The translations under genes and the position numbers were made by a program. The notes under the pieces are model-generated. The model saw only the letters and a list, made by a program, of their open reading frames with translations. It was not told the DNA's origin and did not search any database. Of a DNA stretch of 64,000 bases, positions 26,471-35,176 are shown piece after piece. The stretch's first letter is position 1. Every line of letters starts with the position of its first letter. Source of the stretch: Natronosalvus rutilus (GTDB lineage: Archaea; Halobacteriota; Halobacteria; Halobacteriales; Natrialbaceae); NCBI RefSeq assembly GCF_024204665.1, contig NZ_CP100355.1, positions 1-64,000 on the forward strand, given 5' to 3'.

Positions 26471-27679
26471 TCAGGCTCGAGCCAGGTCCTCGAACGCCGA
26501 CGCCGACGTCCTGGTCCCCTTCGCGATCAGCACGTCGCCCGCCTGGAGGCTCGCGTCGGCGTCCCCGACGAGCAACCAGCCGTCCTCGGGTCGGCGGATG
26601 GCGATGATCGACATGGTCGACTCGGTGTCGGGCATTCCGTCGACGATCGACTGCCCGTCTAACTGGCTCCCCGGCTCGACCTCGAGGCGGGTGATGATCT
26701 CGTCGCTCTCCTCGACGGCCATCTGCACGACCGGGTGGACGTCGATCTCGCGAAAGACGCCCTCGGTGATGTCGACGGCGGCGTCGCTGATGATCTCCGT
26801 CGCCTTGCTCAAGTGGATCAGCCCACGCAGTCGCACCGGATCCGGGGCGTCGGCGGCCGCCCGCAGTGCCCACGCTTCGAAGCGTGACTCGAGCGCGTCG
26901 ACTTCTACCTCGAGGTTCTGGACCTCCTCGGCCAGCCCGTCGCTGTCGAAGAGGACGCTGCTGTAGGCCAGGTCGACGGCCAGTTCAGAGAGGTTCTTCA
27001 TGTGGACAATGGCGTCGACGGCCCGCTCGAGGTCCGCCAGGTCGGGCGTCGCGGCGACCGGGGGTTCGTGGGGCGAGCCAGTCATGGTCTCACAGACCTC
27101 CTCGATTCCGGCGTCGGGCCCGCGCATGAACGCCACGTCCGCGGCTTCGACCGCCGTCTGGGGACCGGGGTTGAGGATCCACTCGTCGCCACGTCGGAGA
27201 GCGATGATCCGGACGCCCGTCTCGGACTCGAGGTTGATGTCCTCGAGAGTTCGCCCGGCGTAGGCCGAGTCGTCGGCGACGACCTCACGGACGAGCGTCT
27301 CGACGGCCTCGGGGAGCGCCGCACGCATCGCTTCCGGGAGGCCGATGTCCTCGAGGACGACCTTCGCGATGTCGCCGGCGGCGTCGCTGATCTGGTCGGC
27401 CGCGACGACGATACCCAGCACCGGCGCGAGCTGTTCGGCGTCGTCCGGGTTCCGGGCTGCCATCATGAGGCTCATCCGCCCGCGCATCTCGAGGCGGTCC
27501 ATGCGCGACTCGAGGCGAAGAACCTCGCGTGCGAGGTCCTCGTTCCGGTGGAGCACGGCGGAGTAAGCGAGGTCGATCAGCAGTTCGGCCGTGTCTTTCA
27601 TCTCGACCAACACGTCCTTGACGCTGATCGGCTCGTACTCGATGGGCGTCGACGGCGCCTCGTCCGCGAGCGGGTCCAT
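26471..27679 (-). CDS. Tandem PhoU-TrkA_C regulatory protein
   Basis: A 402-residue soluble protein with two copies of the same unit: a PhoU-type helical bundle (MKDTAELLIDLAYSAVLHRN; second copy MKNLSELAVDLAYSSVLFDS) followed by a TrkA_C (RCK-C) domain (GVRIIALRRGDEWILNPGPQ; second copy SIIAIRRPEDGWLLVGDADA). The two units match each other across the whole length, pointing to an internal duplication. Such proteins are thought to bind nucleotide ligands and control ion channels or transporters. The partner transporter is not next to it. ATG 27679 is taken; an upstream in-frame ATG at 27742 adds non-acidic sequence. Confidence 0.87.
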   Translation of the reverse strand: MDPLADEAPSTPIEYEPISVKDVLVEMKDTAELLIDLAYSAVLHRNEDLAREVLRLESRMDRLEMRGRMSLMMAARNPDDAEQLAPVLGIVVAADQISDAAGDIAKVVLEDIGLPEAMRAALPEAVETLVREVVADDSAYAGRTLEDINLESETGVRIIALRRGDEWILNPGPQTAVEAADVAFMRGPDAGIEEVCETMTGSPHEPPVAATPDLADLERAVDAIVHMKNLSELAVDLAYSSVLFDSDGLAEEVQNLEVEVDALESRFEAWALRAAADAPDPVRLRGLIHLSKATEIISDAAVDITEGVFREIDVHPVVQMAVEESDEIITRLEVEPGSQLDGQSIVDGMPDTESTMSIIAIRRPEDGWLLVGDADASLQAGDVLIAKGTRTSASAFEDLARA

Positions 27680-27881
27680 GTCCGAACACACCCACCGCGT
27701 GGAAAAAAGCGTTTCCCGCCCGCTGTCCCGGAGGTCGCGCATCGACCGGGACGCGTTCGATGGCTCGAGCGTCCGACCGTTTGATTGCGACGACCCGCGA
27801 CGAACGGAGCGGAGCGGCCTGAACGCAACTGCCGCTCGTTCGGGTCCTATCTACCGGGGTGACTTTCAACTGATGCGGTAG

Positions 27882-27995
27882 CGCGGAGTCCCCGTCCTCA
27901 AGGAACGAGCGAAGTCGTTCGAAAGACCGTGGGTCTTTCGTGATGACGAAAATTTTCGATTTTCGAACCACGAGTGAGTAGGGAGGGGAGGTGCG
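27882..27995 (+). mobile_element. Relict 3' tail of a tnpB element
   Basis: Read on the + strand, codons 27885-27977 give GVPVLKERAKSFERP and end NHE followed by TGA, the typical C-terminus of haloarchaeal TnpB. AGTAGGGAGGGGAGG behind it resembles the right end GAGTAGGGTGGGGTAG of the amylase fragment. CCCCGTCCT upstream could pair with it. The left part of that older element is missing. Confidence 0.7.
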
Positions 27996-28019
27996 CGTTC
28001 GTATAGGGCACAAGCACTA

Positions 28020-28033
28020 GCCTATAAATAGGC
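28020..28033 (+). promoter_or_regulatory. Left-end palindrome with TATA box of tnpB
   Basis: GCCTA-TAAA-TAGGC is a perfect 5-base stem hairpin whose loop region is also the TATA box centred about 27 bases before ATG 28053. This is a likely left-end structure of the IS and a leaderless tnpB promoter at the same time. Confidence 0.6.
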
Positions 28034-28052
28034 ACTTAGCTACATTGAATAC

Positions 28053-29306
28053 ATGGCGGACGACTACGTGCGTCGGACGGCAATCACCCGCCTCTCGGTA
28101 GACAGTGAGCAGCGCGAGTTGCTTGAGGAAACTATCTCCGAGTGGAAGCGTGGTTGCCAACTTGCCACGGACATGGCGTGGGGCAAGTGTAACACAAAAA
28201 GCGACGTACAGCCCCTGGCCTACGACGACGTGCGCGAACACACCGACCTCGGGAGTCAGCACGCAATTCTCGCCACTCACCAAGCTGCACAAGCCATCAC
28301 CGGCTGTATCGAGCGCCGGTCCAAAGGCAAGATAGTCAGCAAGCCCACGTTCACTGCACCCACGGTGAAGTACGACACTCGGACCATGACGCTGTTCGAT
28401 GACGGTACAGTCTCTCTCTCCACAACGGAGAGTCGTGTCCGGTGTGAACTTGCTCTGCCCGACGCCGACGATGGCTACCAACGGCAGTACCTCGACTCGA
28501 ACACGTGGAGCGTCACGGAAAGTACGCTCACCGCCCGTGACGGCGACTACTTCTTGCATATCGGCTTCCGCCGGCCCAAGAACGACACCGAGCGGAACAC
28601 CGTCGAGGACGGAACGGTCCTCGGGATTGACCTCGGTATCGAAAATCTCGCCGTCACGAGCACCGCACACTTCGTCAGCGGGCGGGAGTTAACACACAAC
28701 CTCCGCGAGTTCGAAAAGGTACGCGCCAGCCTCCAACAGACCGGGACGCGAAGCGCCCACCGGACACTCGAACAGTCGAGTGGCCGGGAACTTCGATACA
28801 TTCGTGACGTGCTCCACCGGGCGTCGAACGCGATCGTGGATGAAGCACTCCGATACGAGTGTGACGTGATAGCGTTCGAGGACTTAACCCATATCCGCGA
28901 CCGCACGGGAGCGTCGTGGGGTCACAAGTGGGCGTTCCGAACACTGTACGAACAGGTGGAGTATAAGGCCGAAGTGGAAGGTATCTCAGTGAAGCAAGTC
29001 GGGTCGGCGTACACATCGAAGCGGTGCGCCGAATGTGGATTCACAGCTGACGAGAATCGCCCGACTCGCAACGACTTCCGATGTGTGAAGTGCGAGTCGG
29101 AAGCGAATGCGGACTACAACGCAGCGAAGAACATCGGGATGCGGTATGTCCGTCGGGGCCAACAGTCGTCTCGGCGGGCGGGCAACAGTCAGCTTGCCCT
29201 GAAGTCTGGGACTGTGACGCCGAGCGGCGGATTCACCGCCCACCCGGAAGGGTTTGACGCCGAGTCCACGGACAAGCCCCACCCTCAACGCGCCGAAGGC
29301 GCGTAG
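28053..29306 (+). CDS. tnpB: TnpB, RNA-guided nuclease of an IS200/IS605-family element
   Basis: A 417-residue TnpB with an intact RuvC triad: D193 in GIDLGIENLAV, E276 in IAFEDLTHI, D354 in ANADYNAAKN. The zinc ribbon CAECGFTADENRP ... CVKCES lies between the last two. TnpB makes double-strand breaks guided by omega RNA and keeps the element at its locus. No tnpA transposase is adjacent, so the element depends on a transposase in trans. The C-terminal tail (about residues 370-417) is low in motifs and overlaps the omega-RNA scaffold. The stop TAG is inside the right-end hairpin. Confidence 0.93.
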   Translation: MADDYVRRTAITRLSVDSEQRELLEETISEWKRGCQLATDMAWGKCNTKSDVQPLAYDDVREHTDLGSQHAILATHQAAQAITGCIERRSKGKIVSKPTFTAPTVKYDTRTMTLFDDGTVSLSTTESRVRCELALPDADDGYQRQYLDSNTWSVTESTLTARDGDYFLHIGFRRPKNDTERNTVEDGTVLGIDLGIENLAVTSTAHFVSGRELTHNLREFEKVRASLQQTGTRSAHRTLEQSSGRELRYIRDVLHRASNAIVDEALRYECDVIAFEDLTHIRDRTGASWGHKWAFRTLYEQVEYKAEVEGISVKQVGSAYTSKRCAECGFTADENRPTRNDFRCVKCESEANADYNAAKNIGMRYVRRGQQSSRRAGNSQLALKSGTVTPSGGFTAHPEGFDAESTDKPHPQRAEGA

Positions 29307-29319
29307 GGTGGGGTAGTTG
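29277..29319 (+). ncRNA. Right-end hairpin, predicted omega-RNA 3' scaffold
   Basis: CCCCACCCT (29277-29285) pairs with AGGGTGGGG (29305-29313) around an inner perfect stem ACGCGCC-GAA-GGCGCGT. The end continues GTAGTT as in the amylase fragment. The RNA guide would begin right behind, at about 29320 (GACTGGCTGGCACTTG). The hairpin covers the last codons of tnpB. That it acts as omega RNA is inferred from the TnpB family. Confidence 0.65.
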
Positions 29320-29366
29320 ACTGGCTGGCACTTGAAAGCGGTTCGCTATTCAGTCAGGACGCGTGA

Positions 29367-29747
29367 GTGTCGTACATGCGAGGAAGACAAACGTCAGTCC
29401 GTGCCGAAGACGAATCGAGAACCTGGCTCGATCGAGTACGGCGGCGGTCGGCGGAGGAGCCACCGGATGAATCGAGCGGTCGGTCCGGCTGGCGACGGTG
29501 GAACTCCATGCGGCCAGGGCAGGACGAGCGAGGAAGCTGGTTCGGCCGGTCGAGTGCGGATTCGGAGACAGTCGACGACGAGTCGGGCAGCTGGTTGAGT
29601 CGGGCGAGGGCGAAGTACGGTCTCGGCACGCTGTTCGTCGCCGCCGGGATCGTCCTCGTTCTCTTCCCGGAACCCATCACCTCGGCGACGGGCATGATAA
29701 TGGTCGGGGCCGGTGTCCTCCTGTGGCTGGCCGGCCTGGTCCGGTGA
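29367..29747 (+). CDS. Protein with Arg/Ser-rich N-terminus and two C-terminal membrane helices
   Basis: A 126-residue product from GTG 29367 (ATG three codons later is an alternative). The first 80 residues are charged and Ser-rich with three similar W-containing blocks (SRTWLDRVRR, GSWFGRSS, GSWLSRARA). Two hydrophobic stretches follow (TLFVAAGIVLVLFPEPITSA, GMIMVGAGVLLWLAGLV). It lies about 45 bases behind the right end of the tnpB element. Unknown function. Confidence 0.6.
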   Translation: MSYMRGRQTSVRAEDESRTWLDRVRRRSAEEPPDESSGRSGWRRWNSMRPGQDERGSWFGRSSADSETVDDESGSWLSRARAKYGLGTLFVAAGIVLVLFPEPITSATGMIMVGAGVLLWLAGLVR

Positions 29748-30064
29748 GCTGATCGCTAACCCAAGACTCGCGGGGAACGGCCCTCGAGTGACGTCGCGAC
29801 CGTCAGTTCTTTCGAACGACAGCGGTACCGATCAGATCTTTCGAACGACGGACAGTGTCCGGGCGATGTCGGCCGGAGAGCCTCAGATTCGAGATAGACT
29901 GTCCTCCGCGGGCAATTCGAGGCGGCCAAAGCTCGAGACGACTGAAACTCGAAACGGCCGAAAGCTCGAGTCGGCCCGCGCGTAGACAGGAGATGGGGAA
30001 TCGACTGTCTCACCGTCACACACATCCGACACGGTTTTTGCCGGGGGGCGGGAATCGACGCCCA

Positions 30065-31444
30065 ATGCTCGACCGGACGATCCTGCGCGAGGACCCCGAG
30101 GCGGTCCGCACGGCCCTCGAGAACCGGGGGACCGACGTCGACCTCGAGGCGATCCTGGAAGCCGACGAGGAGTGGCGCGACCTGAAAGCCCGCGGCGACG
30201 ACCTTCGCCACCAGCGAAACGAGGTGAGCTCGAAGATCGGCGAACTGAAACAGGCCGGCGAGGACGAGGCGGCCGAGGAGGCCATCGAGCGCTCGCAGTC
30301 GCTCAAAGCCGAGATCGAGGAGGTCGAGAACCGGGCGACCGAACTCGAGACCGACCTCGAGGAGCGTATGCTCGAGTTGCCCCAGATTCCCGACGAGAGC
30401 GTTCCAGTCGGCGCGGACGAGGACGAGAATGTCGAGCGCCGCCGGTGGGGCTTCGACGACATGCGCGACCTGCCCGCGGATGTGACGCCCCACTACGACC
30501 TGGGCGAGGACCTGGACGTCATCGACGAAGCCCGGGCAGCCAAGACCACCGGCGCCGGCTTTTACTTCCTCAAGGGCGACGGTGCCCGCCTCGAGCACGC
30601 GCTGATCCAGTTCATGCTCGAGATCCACCGCGAGCAAGGGTACGTCGACCTCCTGCCGCCGGTCCCGGTCAATAGTGCGTCGATGCGCGGGACGGGCCAG
30701 TTCCCAAAGTTCGTCGACGACGCCTACCGACTCGGCGGGAGCAACGAGGACGCGTACGACGACGAGGACCTCTGGCTCTGTCCCACCGCGGAGGTCCCCG
30801 TTACCAACATGTACGCCGACGAGATTCTCCTGAAGGACGACCTGCCGCTGAAACACCAGGCGGTCACCCCCAACTTCCGGCGGGAAGCCGGCGAACACGG
30901 CACCGAGACCCGCGGCATCGTTCGCGTTCACCAGTTCAACAAGGTCGAGTTGGTCAACTTCGTCGAACCCGAGACGAGTTACGACCGCCTCGAGGACCTC
31001 GTAGGCGAGGCCGCGGCCGTGCTCGAGCGACTGGGACTCCCCTACCGCATCCTCGAACTCTGTACCGGCGACCTGACGTTCGCGAGCGCGAAGACCTACG
31101 ACATCGAGGTCTGGGCGCCCGGCGACGACATGGACGACGGCCCCGAGGAAGGCGGACGCTGGCTCGAGGTCTCGAGCGCGTCGAACTTCGAGGACTTCCA
31201 GGCCCGCCGGGCTGGCCTGCGCTACCGGCCCGAGCGTCACGAGTCGGCCGAATATCTCCACACGCTCAACGCTTCGGGGCTGGCGCTGCCCCGGGTCGTG
31301 GTGGCGATCCTCGAGTACTACCAGAACGAGGACGGCACCGTCACCGTCCCGGAGGCGCTCCGGCCGTACATGGACGGCCAGGAAGTCATCGAGGGCCACG
31401 AGAAAGTGGGCGAGAGCGCGCTGGGTGCGGGCGAGCGGGAGTAG
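30065..31444 (+). CDS. serS: Seryl-tRNA synthetase
   Basis: A 459-residue class II synthetase charging tRNA-Ser, also the first step toward selenocysteinyl-tRNA where used. The N-terminal long coiled-coil arm (about residues 30-100) is typical. Motif 2 is NFRREAGEHGTETRGIVRVH, and motif 3 contains LNASGLALPRVVVAILEYYQ. It is the bacterial/eukaryal SerRS type, not the rare methanogen type. ATG 30065 is the family start, though the frame stays open from 29855. Confidence 0.95.
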   Translation: MLDRTILREDPEAVRTALENRGTDVDLEAILEADEEWRDLKARGDDLRHQRNEVSSKIGELKQAGEDEAAEEAIERSQSLKAEIEEVENRATELETDLEERMLELPQIPDESVPVGADEDENVERRRWGFDDMRDLPADVTPHYDLGEDLDVIDEARAAKTTGAGFYFLKGDGARLEHALIQFMLEIHREQGYVDLLPPVPVNSASMRGTGQFPKFVDDAYRLGGSNEDAYDDEDLWLCPTAEVPVTNMYADEILLKDDLPLKHQAVTPNFRREAGEHGTETRGIVRVHQFNKVELVNFVEPETSYDRLEDLVGEAAAVLERLGLPYRILELCTGDLTFASAKTYDIEVWAPGDDMDDGPEEGGRWLEVSSASNFEDFQARRAGLRYRPERHESAEYLHTLNASGLALPRVVVAILEYYQNEDGTVTVPEALRPYMDGQEVIEGHEKVGESALGAGERE

Positions 31445-31485
31445 GCGGGTAGTCGTTCGGTTGCGAGAAAGCGGCAATCTCTCTT

Positions 31486-32391
31486 TCAGCAGGACCGCGA
31501 GTCGACGCTCGTCTCGAGCACGTCCAGGTCGTCGTCCAGTCGGACGGTCATCACGTCCTCGCCGGCAGGCATCCGGACCTCGAGTCGGTACGGGTCGCGA
31601 GCCACGACGCGGGTGAACTCGTCGCTGACACACCACGGGAGCGTCCAGTAAGGGCGCTCGTCGAGCCTGATCCCGCGTTCGCGGTGGAAGGTCACGACCG
31701 CAGAGTGATCGAGTAGGCGGAGGCCGGCGGCCGAACAGAGGGTGTGCCCGCACTGGACGCACTCGTGGTCGACGCGAACGTCGACGCCGAGACAGCACGC
31801 GCCCTCCTCGACGACGTGAGTTTCCATCCGACCGCTGCACTCCGGGCAGACGCCGTCGGCGGCCAAACAGTGGAGGTGGCGCACCCGGTTGTCGAACGCC
31901 TCGGCGACCTCCTCGTGGGTTCGGTCGGCGAGGCCACCCGGTGGGAACGAGTACTCGCCGTGGCGCTGGCCGCAGTCGGCGCACTCGATGGCCAGTCGCT
32001 CGTCCTCGTAGACGCCCTGGAGCGGGCCGCCGCAGGTGACACAACCGCCCTGGACGGGAAACGGCTCGAGGTCGGGGTGTTCGTTGAACGTCCCCGCGAT
32101 CACGGATCTGACGACCTTCTCGCCGGCGTGTTTGAAGTCGTAGCCTCCTTCTCGCTGGACCACGAACTGACCCGAGAGCTTCTGGAGGTGGTAGTTGAAC
32201 TGCGCCGAGTCGCGCATGTCGACGGCCCGGCGGAGGTCCGAAAACGCCACCGGGCGCTCGTCGGCGGCCCACAGCGCCTCGAGGATCGAGAGGCGCGTCT
32301 CGTTGCCGATGAGGGCGAACGCCTCCGCCGGTCCGAGACAGTCCGTACACTCGAGGATCGTGGAGTCGCTCGAGACGTCGGGTTTGCTCAT
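31486..32391 (-). CDS. ArsR-like winged-helix protein with zinc ribbons (DUF7351-like)
   Basis: A 301-residue haloarchaeal regulator. Residues about 20-100 form an ArsR-type winged helix (LIGNETRLSILEALWAADER, then QFNYHLQKLSGQFVVQ). The rest carries zinc-binding pairs: CVTCGGPL with CADCGQ, CPECSGRM, CVQCGHTLC. The last quarter is a beta domain (PYWTLPWCVSDEFTRVVARD). The family is haloarchaea-specific as far as I recall. Likely a DNA-binding transcription regulator; the target is unknown. ATG 32391 fits the wHTH start. Confidence 0.82.
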   Translation of the reverse strand: MSKPDVSSDSTILECTDCLGPAEAFALIGNETRLSILEALWAADERPVAFSDLRRAVDMRDSAQFNYHLQKLSGQFVVQREGGYDFKHAGEKVVRSVIAGTFNEHPDLEPFPVQGGCVTCGGPLQGVYEDERLAIECADCGQRHGEYSFPPGGLADRTHEEVAEAFDNRVRHLHCLAADGVCPECSGRMETHVVEEGACCLGVDVRVDHECVQCGHTLCSAAGLRLLDHSAVVTFHRERGIRLDERPYWTLPWCVSDEFTRVVARDPYRLEVRMPAGEDVMTVRLDDDLDVLETSVDSRSC

Positions 32392-32717
32392 ATCGGATAA
32401 TCGACCACGAACGACTAAAGCGTTCGCTGAATCTGTTTTTTGTAAGAGATCGGAAAACTCTCGCCGCCGTGCCCGTCCTCCCGCTATGCCCATCGCGTCT
32501 GTCGCGCCCGCCACTCTCGCCCCCACCCGTCGCTCCCGATTGCGCCTCCCTCGAGCAGTCGACCCGAACGCAAATCACTCGAGCGGTGTCGAAATCCCGC
32601 CCGCGCAATAGCCATCGCTCGAGGGGACGAGGCTGGCAGGGACTGGCGCACGCACCTGCAGAACAGTAGGTTTATCAATCGCAGGGCGGAAGCCCTAGTA
32701 GAATTACTTACCGTCTT

Positions 32718-33950
32718 ATGGCAGGAAATGGACAACCGGAGGTGAACATCGGACTCGTCGGCCACGTTGACCACGGCAAGACGACGCTGGTGCAGGCCCT
32801 GAGCGGCTCGTGGACCGACCAGCACTCAGAGGAGATGAAACGCGGCATCTCCATCAGGCTGGGCTACGCGGACGCGACGTTCCGTCGCTGTCCCGGGGTC
32901 GACGAACCCGAGTGTTTCACCGTCGAAGAGGAGTGTCCGGACGGCTCGGAGAGCGAGCCCGTCCGGACCGTGTCGTTCGTCGACGCCCCGGGGCACGAGA
33001 CCCTGATGGCGACGATGCTGTCGGGAGCCTCGCTGATGGACGGTGCCGTGCTCGTCGTCTCGGCTTCCGAGCCCGTGCCACAGCCCCAGACCGAGGAGCA
33101 CCTGATGGCGCTGGACATCATCGGCATCGAGAATATCGTCATCGCCCAGAACAAGGTCGACCTGGTCGACGCCGAAACCGCCCGCGACAACTACCAGCAG
33201 ATCAAGGATTTCGTCGCGGGAACGGTCGCAGAGGACGCACCCATCGTCCCCATCTCCGCTGGCCAGGAGGTCAACATCGACTACCTCATCGGCGCCATCG
33301 AGGAGGAGATTCCGACGCCCGAGCGCGACCCCGACGTCGACCCCCGGATGCACGTCGCCCGGAGCTTCGACATCAACAAACCCGGGACGACCTACGAGAA
33401 CATCACCGGCGGCGTCCTCGGCGGCAGCCTCGTCGCTGGACAGCTCGACGTCGGCGACGAACTCGAGGTCCGTCCTGGCCGACAGGTCGAAGAGGGCGGC
33501 CAGTCCGAGTACGTCCCGATCGAAACGACGGTCCGCTCGCTACAGGCGGCGGGCCAGTCGGTCGACACGGCCACACCGGGCGGCCTACTCGGCGTCGGCA
33601 CCGGACTGGATCCGTCGCTGACGAAGGGCGACGCCCTCGCGGGCCGCATCGCCGGTCCGCCGGGGTCGCTCCCGCCGACCTGGGAGCAGTTCACCATGAG
33701 CGTCGACCTGCTCGAGCGCGTCGTGGGCGCCGAGGGAAGCGAGACTATCGACCCAATCAGCACGGGCGAACCGCTGATGATGACCGTCGGCACCTCGACG
33801 ACCGTCGGCGCCGTCACCAGCGCTCGCGAGGGCGAGTGCGAGGTCAACCTCCAGCGGCCCGTCTGTGCCGAACCCGGTGCCAAGATCGCCATCAATCGCC
33901 GAATTGGCGCTCGCTGGCGCCTGATCGGCCTCGGCACGCTCCAGGAATAG
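32718..33950 (+). CDS. eif2g: Translation initiation factor aIF2 gamma subunit
   Basis: A 410-residue GTPase, the core subunit of aIF2 that brings initiator Met-tRNA to the ribosome. G1 is [12 protein letters not shown]; switch [13 protein letters not shown]4 AQNKVDLV. Between them is the zinc-knuckle region with four Cys ([21 protein letters not shown] shows three of them). The C-terminal barrel ends [13 protein letters not shown] promoter (GTAGGTTTATCA, about 32665-32676) precedes. It leads a run of five genes with short gaps. Confidence 0.95.
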   Translation: MAGNGQPEVNIGLVGHVDHGKTTLVQALSGSWTDQHSEEMKRGISIRLGYADATFRRCPGVDEPECFTVEEECPDGSESEPVRTVSFVDAPGHETLMATMLSGASLMDGAVLVVSASEPVPQPQTEEHLMALDIIGIENIVIAQNKVDLVDAETARDNYQQIKDFVAGTVAEDAPIVPISAGQEVNIDYLIGAIEEEIPTPERDPDVDPRMHVARSFDINKPGTTYENITGGVLGGSLVAGQLDVGDELEVRPGRQVEEGGQSEYVPIETTVRSLQAAGQSVDTATPGGLLGVGTGLDPSLTKGDALAGRIAGPPGSLPPTWEQFTMSVDLLERVVGAEGSETIDPISTGEPLMMTVGTSTTVGAVTSAREGECEVNLQRPVCAEPGAKIAINRRIGARWRLIGLGTLQE

Positions 33951-33959
33951 TCCGGAGAG

Positions 33960-34346
33960 ATGACCACGACGGTAGTCCTCGACACGAGCGCGCTCATGAT
34001 GCCGGTCGAACTCGACGTGCGACTGTTCGACGAACTCGACCGGGTCGTCGGATCGTACGAACCGACGACGCCCCAGCCGGTCCTCGAGGAACTCCGGCGG
34101 CTGTCCGAGCGAGGCGGTGAGGAGGGCACCGCGGCGACGGTCGGCCACGACCTCGCGACCGAGCGCTGTCTCGTGGTCGACACCGAGGAATCGTACGCCG
34201 ACGACGCATTGGTCGAACTCGCCCGCGAGGGCGTCGCCGACTACGTCGTCACGAACGACCTCGCGCTTCGCGACCGGGTCCTCGAGGCAGGGATACCGGT
34301 AATTGCATTACGCGGGAGAAACAAGTTAGCAACCACTCAACCATAG
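33960..34346 (+). CDS. PIN-domain nuclease, Fcf1/Utp24-like
   Basis: A 128-residue single PIN domain with first Asp in VVLDTSALMMPVE, then EEL, and the later Asp residues in YADDAL and VTNDLALRDR. Archaeal relatives are compared with Fcf1/Utp24, a pre-rRNA endonuclease, and occur next to aIF2 gamma. ATG stands 9 bases after the eif2g stop, and its own stop meets the rpoE' start. A role in RNA processing together with translation genes is plausible. Confidence 0.88.
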   Translation: MTTTVVLDTSALMMPVELDVRLFDELDRVVGSYEPTTPQPVLEELRRLSERGGEEGTAATVGHDLATERCLVVDTEESYADDALVELAREGVADYVVTNDLALRDRVLEAGIPVIALRGRNKLATTQP

Positions 34347-34919
34347 ATGTACAAACGGGTCAAACTAAAGGATACAGTAGAAGTGCCCCCGGAAGCCCTC
34401 GGCGACGTCTCGCCGGGGCTCGTGAAGCAACTGCTCCAGGACAAACTCGAGGGACGCATGGACGAGGAAGTCGGCAGCGTCGTCTCCATCACCGAGGTCC
34501 ACGACATCGGCGAGGGGACGGTCCTGCCCAACCGACCCGGCGTCTACTACGAGGCGGAGTTCGACGCGGTCACCTTCGACCCGCAGATGCAGGAGGTCGT
34601 CGACGGGACCATCGTCGAGGTCGTCGAGTTCGGCGCCTTCGTCGGCATCGGCCCCGTGGACGGACTGCTCCACGTCTCCCAGATCTCCGACGAGTACCTC
34701 GCGTTCGATCGGGAGAACCAGCGCCTCGCCTCGAGCGAGTCCGACCGGGCCATCGGCGTCGACGACGCCGTCCGGGCGCGCATCGTGACGAAGAGCATCG
34801 ACGAACGCAACCCGCGCGACTCGAAGATCGGTCTCACGGCCAAACAGCCCGGCCTGGGCAAACACGGCTGGCTGACCGAGGAGTTCGAGCAGCGCGAAGA
34901 AGTCACGGCGGGTGAATAA
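34347..34919 (+). CDS. rpoE1: RNA polymerase subunit E' (Rpo7)
   Basis: A 190-residue homologue of eukaryal Rpb7. The N-terminal RNP-like domain starts MYKRVKLKDTVEVPPEALG. The C-terminal S1/OB domain includes GTIVEVVEFGAFVGIGPVDG and HVSQISDEYLAF. With Rpo4 it forms the polymerase stalk and binds nascent RNA. It begins immediately after the PIN gene stop, so co-transcription and coupling are likely. Confidence 0.95.
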   Translation: MYKRVKLKDTVEVPPEALGDVSPGLVKQLLQDKLEGRMDEEVGSVVSITEVHDIGEGTVLPNRPGVYYEAEFDAVTFDPQMQEVVDGTIVEVVEFGAFVGIGPVDGLLHVSQISDEYLAFDRENQRLASSESDRAIGVDDAVRARIVTKSIDERNPRDSKIGLTAKQPGLGKHGWLTEEFEQREEVTAGE

Positions 34920-34921
34920 TC

Positions 34922-35119
34922 GTGGCGTCGAACCGCCTCGTCTGTCGCGAGTGCCACCTCGTCAATCCGGCTGACGCCACCACCTGCAAGTCCTGTGCCT
35001 CCTCCTCGCTCACCGAGGACTGGGCCGGCTACGTCGTCATCGCCCACCCCGAACAGAGCGAGATTGCGACGGAGATGCAGGTCACCGAACCGGGCTCGTA
35101 CGCCCTCAAGGTTCGATAG
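34922..35119 (+). CDS. spt4: Transcription elongation factor Spt4 (RpoE'')
   Basis: A 65-residue zinc protein from GTG 34922. The two CxxC pairs are CREC and CKSC, and SLTEDWAGYVVIAHPEQSEI is the classical Spt4 face for Spt5. It forms the Spt4/5 processivity clamp on RNA polymerase. Two bases separate it from the rpoE' stop. Length and motif fit the family well. Confidence 0.94.
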   Translation: MASNRLVCRECHLVNPADATTCKSCASSSLTEDWAGYVVIAHPEQSEIATEMQVTEPGSYALKVR

Positions 35120-35176
35120 TCGATTTCGTGAGTGTGAACGTGATCGTGAGCGGGCCAGGAGCGTGACTCGACAACC

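Noticed and set aside
29756-32608. 950-codon minus-strand frame across serS
   Set aside because: It overlaps the clear seryl-tRNA synthetase and the regulator gene in other frames and has the Arg-rich composition of a shadow frame.
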